Position numbers and translations under genes: made by a program. A model generated the notes under the pieces. The model was not told the DNA's origin. It saw only the letters and a list, made by a program, of their open reading frames with translations, and did not search any database. From NCBI GenBank assembly GCA_002686595.1, contig NYXZ01000139.1:1-38321 (forward strand): DNA of 38,321 bases. The letters are read 5' to 3'. Each line of letters starts with the position of its first letter. Position 1 is the first letter of the stretch. The stretch is from Planctomycetota bacterium. Its GTDB lineage: Bacteria; Planctomycetota; UBA1135; GCA-002686595. Below, piece by piece: positions 32,708-38,321 of this stretch.

Positions 32708-33136
32708 CTAGCTGGCGCGGGCGAAGACTCCACGCACTAGATGGCGCAGGAAGCGATCTATCTCGCCTGGATCATTGGCCTCCGGATTCATCTGGGCGGC
32801 CAGCAAGCTGGAGTTGGCGCGGCCTTCCCCATCCAGATCCAGGGGCAGTTCCAGGGTGTGCTCGGCGCAGGTCGAGCGCGGCAAGCGCAGGCCAATAGAG
32901 AGGCGGGCACGGCTCCAAGACAGATCCAACACGCGTTCTGCACCATCTGCTAGGCGCAGGCGATAGCGAACGCCCTGTTCCACGGGCCCATCGAGGGACA
33001 GGCAGCCGCCGAGGGCGACGGTGCCGCCGTCGGCGATATCCACAGAGCCACCGCGCAGGTTGGCATCGCGCAGGCGGCGCAGCAGTTGTCGGGCTTGGAA
33101 ATCGGAGAGCGGGGCCGAGGGCATGTCAGGTTTCAT
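32708..33136 (-). CDS. Hypothetical protein, 142 residues
   Basis: No family recognised. It is a soluble, Arg/Leu-rich sequence without signal peptide or membrane segment: an N-terminal helix (FQARQLLRRLRDANLRGG), then predicted strands (VDIADGGTVALGG, GVRYRLRLADGAERVLDL) and a C-terminal helical piece (EIDRFLRHLVRGVFAR). The first ATG at 33136 has AGGA three bases upstream; the next at 33124 is possible. It lies alone on the reverse strand between the glycosyltransferase and the VWA gene, and its stop is seven bases from the convergent glycosyltransferase stop. The codon pattern looks coding, but independent support is lacking. Confidence 0.6.
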   Translation of the reverse strand: MKPDMPSAPLSDFQARQLLRRLRDANLRGGSVDIADGGTVALGGCLSLDGPVEQGVRYRLRLADGAERVLDLSWSRARLSIGLRLPRSTCAEHTLELPLDLDGEGRANSSLLAAQMNPEANDPGEIDRFLRHLVRGVFARAS

Positions 33137-33308
33137 GGTCCTGTGGGCGGGCGGGGGAGCGTGTGGAAGGGTTGGGGGCGGGGATTGGGCGGGAAGCAGC
33201 TATCGACCGATTGCTGGGAAGAGTTGACCCCCGGTCTTGGGGGCCGAGATTAGGTACCCTCAGAGCCCCCGTCCCCAGCTCTCCGCGGCCACCGCGCCCC
33301 GTCAAGTC

Positions 33309-35621
33309 ATGCGAATCATCTATCCCACAGCACTCCTCGCCCTGCTCCCCCTGTTGGTCTCCACGCCCGCCATGCCTTCTATGAATGGCGCGCCTGCCAG
33401 TGCCGCCAGTGCCGCCAGTGCAGCCAATGCATCCAATGCACCCAATGCACCAAATGCAATCGGAGTCGGCCCCCGATTGTTCAGCGGGGATGTGGCCGCC
33501 TTGGTTGAGACCCTCCACCGGCGTCGGGACGAGGTAGAGGAGAATGTAATCGAGGAACTCGGCCAGGCCGGTACGCGCGAGGCGGCCGAGGGTCTGCTCG
33601 ACGGCTATGAGAAGATGGCCAGCATCTACATGCGGCGCGAGATACTGCGTGCCCTGGGTCACTACGACGGCGTGGCGGATTGCGAGGAGATTGCCCTCGA
33701 GCGCATCGCGAATGTGGCGACGGCCTCGGAAGAGCCTGAACTGCGGGAGGCTGCTTTGGAGATATTGGGCGAGTCACGCAGCCTGGGGCGTCACTTTCTA
33801 CAGGTCATCGTCGGTTCTCCGGCAGCGGACGGAGTGCGCGAGCGCGCCTTTGAGTTGCACTTGGCCCTGGGCACGGACGAGGACCTGGAGTGGTATCGCT
33901 CCCTCTACAAGCCCAAGTCGGCGGCCGGCGAGAGCAAGCTGGACAAGCGTAAGAGGAAGACGAAGCCGAAGCGTGGCAAGGAAGATGAGGATGCCCCGAA
34001 GGCCAAGGTCGTTCACCGTCTGGCGTCGATCCGTGCGGCGGCCTTCAAGCGCATTGCACAACTGCTCACAGAAGACGAGTTGAAGGAGGCCGTGGCCGGA
34101 CCCGGCGCGGCCATTCGGGCCGGGGCTTTGGCGGAACTCATGGGGCGTGGCACGAAAGGCATGGAGGCCCTGGCCGAGGATGCCCTGGATAACATTGAAG
34201 AGGCCGTTGAGGTGCGTACCGCCGGCGCGCGCGTCCTGGTTGAGCTCAAGGGCCCCAAGGTGGCGGCGGATTTGATCGACCTGGCCAAGAAATTCATCAC
34301 GCCGGCGGCACTGCGCCGGGAACTGGCGCGCCTGTTGGCGGACATGGATGACGACGGCGTCAACAGCAAACTCAAGAAGCTGGTGGGCAAGGGCAAGGAC
34401 TACCAGAAACTCTTCGCCCTGGAAGCCGTCAGGCGCATCGAGGATGAAAAACTTGACAAGACCATCCGACGCGGACTCAAGGACAAGATGTTGAATGTGC
34501 GCCTGGCCACCATCGCCCTGGTGGGAGAGCGTGGTGACCGGGAGGCCACCGAGGATGTGCGCAAGGCCATGGCGAAGGAAAAGACGCGCGAGGTGTCCGT
34601 GGCGCTGATGGACACCCTGGGGTTGTTGCTCGCTGACGACGATGCTTGGCGCCAGGAACTTCTGGCCTTCACCGCGGGCGGTGAAAACAAAGACGGCGGG
34701 GATGACGAGCGGCGCGTGGCGGCCATCATGCAACTCGGAAGCCGCGGGGTGGCGAGTTTGCTGGAGCAATACGGTGAGTGGATCACCCACGCTGATTGGG
34801 CCACGCGTCTGGCCGCTCTGCGTGGCCTGGAGGCGGCCCGCGAGCCGGCGGCTTTACCGCTCATCATCGGGCGCCTGGGGGCCGAGCGCGGTCGCATGGC
34901 AGCTGAGTTTCAGGATGCTCTCTGGCGTCTTACCGGCCAGCCCCACGGCAACAACGAACGCGCCTGGCGCGCCTGGTGGGAAAGCGAAGGCAGCTCGTTC
35001 AGGATCATCTCCCAGGCGGAACTAGAGCGCCGCAATCAAGAGGAGGAGGACAGACGCCTCAAGCAGATCACCGGCGGAGCCAAGTTCTTTGGCATCCGCA
35101 TCATCTCCCATCGCGTCATCTTCATTATCGATGTGTCCGGCTCCATGAACGAGCTGGTGCGCGGTGAGTTCGCGGGCGAGAACGGTGCTCCCCGGATGGA
35201 GGTGGCCAAGGAGGAGCTGGCCAAGGCCGTGGAGGGTTTGGACGAGGAAGCCCTCTTCAACATTGTCATCTTCTCCAGCGATGTGGATGCTTGGCTCGAC
35301 GCCGGTGTCAGCAGCGCCGAGGCCGGCAACAAAGCCGCCGCCAAGGAGTACATCGAACGCCTAGGTGCCATGGGCGGCACAAACCTCTACGGTGCCCTGC
35401 GTTCGGCCTTCGAAGATCCAGACGCCGACACCATCGTCGTGCTGTCGGATGGCGAGCCATCCGTGGGAGATGTGATCGATCCCCACACCATTCGCGAAGA
35501 TGTGGTGCGCTGGAACGAGCACCGCGGGATTGAAATCCACTGCATCGCCGTGGGCGGTTCCCTCGATGTGCTCGAGTGGATCGCGGCGGACAATGGCGGC
35601 GAGTATGTGAAGTTCAACTGA
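33309..35621 (+). CDS. Exported HEAT-repeat protein with C-terminal von Willebrand factor A domain
   Basis: A 770-residue protein. The start at 33309 (MRIIYPTALLALLPLL) gives a signal peptide and is preferred to the in-frame ATG at 33237. A low-complexity Ala/Ser/Asn/Pro linker (residues ~20-55) follows, then about ten helical HEAT/armadillo-like repeats to ~residue 560 (for example REAALEILGESRSLG, RTAGARVLVELKGPKVAADLIDLAKKF, RLAALRGLEAAREPAALPLI), with a Lys-rich insert (KLDKRKRKTKPKRGKEDED). The VWA domain (from ~600) carries an intact MIDAS: DVSGSMNE (Asp608), TNLYGAL and SDGEPSVGD. VWA domains bind partner proteins through the metal, and HEAT arrays are scaffolds, so a periplasmic or surface assembly role is likely. 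The partner is unknown. Confidence 0.88.
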   Translation: MRIIYPTALLALLPLLVSTPAMPSMNGAPASAASAASAANASNAPNAPNAIGVGPRLFSGDVAALVETLHRRRDEVEENVIEELGQAGTREAAEGLLDGYEKMASIYMRREILRALGHYDGVADCEEIALERIANVATASEEPELREAALEILGESRSLGRHFLQVIVGSPAADGVRERAFELHLALGTDEDLEWYRSLYKPKSAAGESKLDKRKRKTKPKRGKEDEDAPKAKVVHRLASIRAAAFKRIAQLLTEDELKEAVAGPGAAIRAGALAELMGRGTKGMEALAEDALDNIEEAVEVRTAGARVLVELKGPKVAADLIDLAKKFITPAALRRELARLLADMDDDGVNSKLKKLVGKGKDYQKLFALEAVRRIEDEKLDKTIRRGLKDKMLNVRLATIALVGERGDREATEDVRKAMAKEKTREVSVALMDTLGLLLADDDAWRQELLAFTAGGENKDGGDDERRVAAIMQLGSRGVASLLEQYGEWITHADWATRLAALRGLEAAREPAALPLIIGRLGAERGRMAAEFQDALWRLTGQPHGNNERAWRAWWESEGSSFRIISQAELERRNQEEEDRRLKQITGGAKFFGIRIISHRVIFIIDVSGSMNELVRGEFAGENGAPRMEVAKEELAKAVEGLDEEALFNIVIFSSDVDAWLDAGVSSAEAGNKAAAKEYIERLGAMGGTNLYGALRSAFEDPDADTIVVLSDGEPSVGDVIDPHTIREDVVRWNEHRGIEIHCIAVGGSLDVLEWIAADNGGEYVKFN
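33381..33459 (+). repeat. Short Ala/Asn/Pro tandem repeat, 9-bp period
   Basis: About seven 9-base units (gccgccagt, gcagccaat, gcatccaat, gcacccaat, gcaccaaat) encode SAASAANASNAPNAPNA just after the signal peptide of the VWA gene. The period is a multiple of three, so copy number can change in frame. Confidence 0.6.
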
Positions 35622-35678
35622 GCTGCCCAGGGAATAGATGTGCGCTCCCCAACTTTTCGCCCAGCTAGCCCCGCGCCC

Positions 35679-35723
35679 ATGGGTGGACGGCCAATGCGTG
35701 GACAGGCCATGGCTGGACAGGCC
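35679..35723 (+). repeat. Three 15-bp direct repeats upstream of the LPG-TM gene
   Basis: Three head-to-tail units: atgggtggacggcca, atgcgtggacaggcc and atggctggacaggcc. Read from the first ATG they form a 17-codon open frame (MGGRPMRGQAMAGQAQD) ending with TGA at 35730-35732, six bases before the TTG start of the downstream membrane protein. It could be a leader peptide or simply a minisatellite. Confidence 0.6.
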
Positions 35724-35738
35724 CAGGACTGAGGCCCA

Positions 35739-36731
35739 TTGAAGACCTCCCATCGCATTCTGCTCTCCCTGGGTCTGGCCGCGCTGCTGCTGATCCTGTT
35801 GCTGGCCTGGGGTGATGTTTCCCCCGGCGAAGCCCTGGGAGCCTGGCGCGGCCTGCCCCTGGAGACCTGGTTCACGGTCCTCGGCATCCACCTTTGGATC
35901 TACATCTTCCGCACGCTGCGCTTCGCTGCTCTCCTGCCCGGAGAACGCACCCCGCCCTTCCCCCAACTGCTGGCCATCAGCTCGGCTCACAACCTGGCGG
36001 CCTATGTCATGCCCGCCAAGACCGGCGAGGCCTCCCTGATCCTGTACCTCAAGGGCCTGTGCGGCATTACAGGGCCAGTGAGCCTGGCGGCCCTGCTGCT
36101 CGCGCGCCTCTTGGACCTTTTCACGGTGGCGTTCAGCATGGCCCTGGTTTGCGCCCTGCTGGCTTCTTCTCCACGCTTCGACCACCTGTCCTGGCTGGGC
36201 CCCCTGGCCCTGATCCTCGCGGCAGTAGCGGCGGTGCTCTTCATCCTATTGCGGAGCAGCGAGCGCCTGGTGTTGCTGGCGGGCCGCGCCGCGCAACTCC
36301 TCTCCAAACGCGCCCCGCGCCTCGCCGCGAAGTTGCAGCAAGCGGCGAGCAGCGTGGCGGAGGCCATCGCCCGCGCCGGCTCCGGCGGCCGACTGCTGCG
36401 CGGCCTCTTGCTCTCCCTGCCCCTCTGGCTGGGCGTCTACCTCTACTTCGCGGTCTTGGCCCGCGGCGTAGGCATGCCCAGCTCAGTGACCTTCCCCGAA
36501 TCGATCTTCGGCGCCTCCCTGGCGGTGCTTTCAAACCTGCTGCCCATCAACGGCTTCGCGGGCTTCGGCACCCAGGACGCGGGTTGGGTGCTGGGCTTCG
36601 GAGCCCTCGGCCTGCCCCGCGCCACCGCCCTGACAACCGCCCTCGGCTTCCACCTGGTACACCTGGCGAACGTGGTTCTGCTAGGCGTCCTGGGCCACCT
36701 GGCCATGGGTCTGCGGCGCGGCGGGGATTGA
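35739..36731 (+). CDS. Lysylphosphatidylglycerol-synthase-TM-type (UPF0104/flippase-like) membrane protein
   Basis: A 330-residue protein with about eight membrane segments (ILLSLGLAALLLILLLAW, SLAALLLARLLDLFTVAFSMALVCALLA, LALILAAVAAVLFILL, LLLSLPLWLGVYLYFAVLA). Motifs of the LPG_synthase_TM family are visible: FRTLRFAALLP, SSAHNLAAYVMPAKTGEASLI (the conserved N...P...GE segment) and LPINGFAGFGTQDAGWV near the C-terminus. Members move or modify lipids or assist polyprenyl-sugar transfer; the domain lacks the soluble aminoacyl-transferase part of MprF. The start is TTG at 35739, with gagg just upstream. Context with glycosyltransferases suggests envelope lipid or glycan work. Confidence 0.86.
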   Translation: MKTSHRILLSLGLAALLLILLLAWGDVSPGEALGAWRGLPLETWFTVLGIHLWIYIFRTLRFAALLPGERTPPFPQLLAISSAHNLAAYVMPAKTGEASLILYLKGLCGITGPVSLAALLLARLLDLFTVAFSMALVCALLASSPRFDHLSWLGPLALILAAVAAVLFILLRSSERLVLLAGRAAQLLSKRAPRLAAKLQQAASSVAEAIARAGSGGRLLRGLLLSLPLWLGVYLYFAVLARGVGMPSSVTFPESIFGASLAVLSNLLPINGFAGFGTQDAGWVLGFGALGLPRATALTTALGFHLVHLANVVLLGVLGHLAMGLRRGGD

Positions 36732-36812
36732 CCGCGGGTTGGGCGCTGGCGGCGTTGCCCACACCCGACTCCCCAAGCAGCGCCTCCCGAAGGTGAGGCC
36801 AACAATGAACCG

Positions 36813-38321
36813 TCAGTCGCGTTGCAACTTGTAGAGCGTTAGAGAGCGGAAGTGGCGCGTCGACTCGATGCGAATGCGTTCATCCGCCAAGACCTGCTTG
36901 CCGAATTGTGTCGGCGTGGTGTGGATCAACAGCCAGAACGTATCCAGCCTGGGCTCATTGAAAGGATGGTTGCGCTCGGTGTCCCCTGCGGCCGGCTTCA
37001 ACTCAATGATCTCCAACTTCATCTTCGCTTCAGTGTCCGCCAGCAAGCGGTAGCTGTCATCAATCCAGCGCTTGATGACTGCCTGGAGCGGCTCCCCCGG
37101 CCACCCCTCCGTTCCAAAGATCTGCGCGAACTTTCCGAGGACGGCGTTCGTCTTGTCATCGTTGCGCACGAAGTTCTTGGTCTCCTGCATGCGACCGTCG
37201 TAGTAGGTCAGAGCTGTGGGAGAGGGGTAGTCCGAATAGAGGACAGCCCGCGAACCGTCGCTCGGCAGCTCTGTGGACAGAAAACGGGCCGCACCTCTCC
37301 AATCAGGGTTGGGCTTGTAGGTAGTCCAAGCGCTACCTGAATTGTAGGAGGTGACCAGCAGCACTGCCGCACAGGCGATCACCAGGGACAGGGATGCTCG
37401 CCGCCGACCCTTGCTGCGCCATCCCGTGACGCCCGACCCGATCACCACCGCGAAGAATGGGAGCGCCGGCAGCGCACTGCGTTCGATGTAAACCTGATCA
37501 GAGACGAAGATCGTCAATGCCCCCAGGAAAACGGGCAACGCGATCACCATCAACAACAGGTCAAGTCCGGGAGGGGAGTCCTGCGAGGAATGACGGCGCA
37601 ACAAGCGCCAGCTCCCGCGCAAGACGGCGAGGACTCCGAGGACCTGGATCACCAGGGTAACCATCTCGCCAAACCCTGATCGATGTCCCTGGCGGCCGAA
37701 GACTTCGCCTGTCAAGAACCACACCGAGAACAACTCCCAGGCCTCCGCCACACCAAAGCCCCTCAGATAGGAGGCCCGCACGGGGATCTCGGAGAGCTGC
37801 AGTTTGGCGACCATGTACAGGCCGAGCGCGCCAGTAACCAGGAGGATGTTGAACAAGACTCTGCGCCGATGTGGGCTCTTGCGGGTCGCCGTCAACACCA
37901 GCAACAACCCGGCGAAGACCAGGTTGTAGTAGTGCGTGAACACAAGACAACTCAATGCCAGCGAGAAGACTGCGGTCCAACACCGCATTCGTCGCCCTTG
38001 GAGAAGGCGATAGTAGGACAGGATCGCGAGGAGCAGCAGGAACAAGGTCATCGAGTAGGACCTGGCCTCTTGTGAATACCAGATGTGCACTGGCGACATG
38101 GCCAGCAGGGCGGCTGCCATCAACCCGGCCGAGGCATCCACGAACAACATGCCCAGACGCCACACCAACACGATCGTGCCAAGCCCGCACAGCAGGGCCG
38201 GCAGGCGCAACCAGATCTCACGATCACTGCCCACCGCCTGATTCCAGAAGTGCGCGAAGAGCGCATAGAGTGGCGGATGGATGTCGCTGTAGATCGTCTT
38301 CAGCAGCGTGAGCGGTTCACC
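36813..38321 (-). CDS. Family 39 glycosyltransferase (ArnT/PMT-like), 5' end outside window
   Basis: At least 503 residues, open to the window edge. It is a polytopic GT-C enzyme: SDIHPPLYALFAHFW near the visible N-terminus contains the acidic-His motif of the first periplasmic loop, and SPVHIWYSQEARSYSM is the very typical block of this family. At least eight further hydrophobic segments follow, then a ~170-residue soluble C-terminal domain. Such enzymes move a sugar from a polyprenyl phosphate to lipid, protein or glycan outside the membrane. The C-terminus ends LTLYKLQRD. It is convergent with the LPG-TM gene, with 81 bases between stops. The true start is beyond position 38321. Confidence 0.9.
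   Translation of the reverse strand, partial: GEPLTLLKTIYSDIHPPLYALFAHFWNQAVGSDREIWLRLPALLCGLGTIVLVWRLGMLFVDASAGLMAAALLAMSPVHIWYSQEARSYSMTLFLLLLAILSYYRLLQGRRMRCWTAVFSLALSCLVFTHYYNLVFAGLLLVLTATRKSPHRRRVLFNILLVTGALGLYMVAKLQLSEIPVRASYLRGFGVAEAWELFSVWFLTGEVFGRQGHRSGFGEMVTLVIQVLGVLAVLRGSWRLLRRHSSQDSPPGLDLLLMVIALPVFLGALTIFVSDQVYIERSALPALPFFAVVIGSGVTGWRSKGRRRASLSLVIACAAVLLVTSYNSGSAWTTYKPNPDWRGAARFLSTELPSDGSRAVLYSDYPSPTALTYYDGRMQETKNFVRNDDKTNAVLGKFAQIFGTEGWPGEPLQAVIKRWIDDSYRLLADTEAKMKLEIIELKPAAGDTERNHPFNEPRLDTFWLLIHTTPTQFGKQVLADERIRIESTRHFRSLTLYKLQRD

Noticed and set aside
33798-34790. Reverse open frame of 330 codons inside the VWA gene region
   Set aside because: Antisense to the HEAT repeats; Gln/His/Leu-rich shadow composition without domains.

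Overview
The window looks like ordinary chromosome from a GC-rich, Gram-negative-type bacterium, most likely a member of the Planctomycetota. The pointers are a Ser/Thr kinase fused to a formylglycine-generating-enzyme-like (FGE/SUMF1) domain, short PEP-CTERM-type proteins, several secreted or lipoprotein genes (FG-GAP/ASPIC, HEAT+VWA, sulfatase-like) and a metzincin whose C-terminal region resembles the secreted-protein tails of that phylum. The phylum assignment is inference from gene content. I see no rRNA, tRNA, CRISPR array, insertion sequence or phage gene.

Left part (1-6172): a reverse-strand housekeeping run rph-rdgB-lepA (lepA is cut by the window edge) faces away from a tight three-gene forward operon. 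That operon encodes an FG-GAP/ASPIC-UnbV exported protein, a cobalamin-type radical SAM protein with a PqqD-like C-terminal domain, and a 62-residue peptide. The genes are joined by ATGA start/stop overlaps and the last two have strong Shine-Dalgarno sites. This is the best candidate for an undescribed system: a possible RiPP or peptide-modification locus.

Middle-left (6203-16851): birA on the reverse strand; a secreted protein with eight 27-residue glycine-rich repeats; a reverse-strand block coding for an ABC-F ATPase, ArgS, adenine phosphoribosyltransferase and a FliA/WhiG-type sigma factor; then a forward pair, a sulfatase-like TPR lipoprotein and a PyrK-like electron-transfer protein.

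Middle (17063-26686): a large TMTC-like membrane protein with TPRs (reverse); a lipoprotein with eleven 12-residue repeats and an SGNH/GDSL-like domain (forward), separated by a bidirectional terminator hairpin from a secreted zinc metalloprotease and its operon partner (reverse); and a polytopic membrane protein with a TPR tail (reverse).

Right part (26909-38321): a kinase-FGE receptor protein followed directly by two small PEP-CTERM-like proteins that share an RHPKGS-TPEP signature; a second sulfatase-like lipoprotein; a family 2 glycosyltransferase; a small reverse-strand unknown; a HEAT-repeat/VWA secreted protein; an LPG-synthase-TM-type (flippase-like) membrane protein; and the 3' part of a family 39 glycosyltransferase. 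The right half is thus mainly about the cell envelope: surface glycosylation, export and extracytoplasmic proteins. Two short 15-bp-period tandem arrays and a nine-G tract lie in intergenic DNA.
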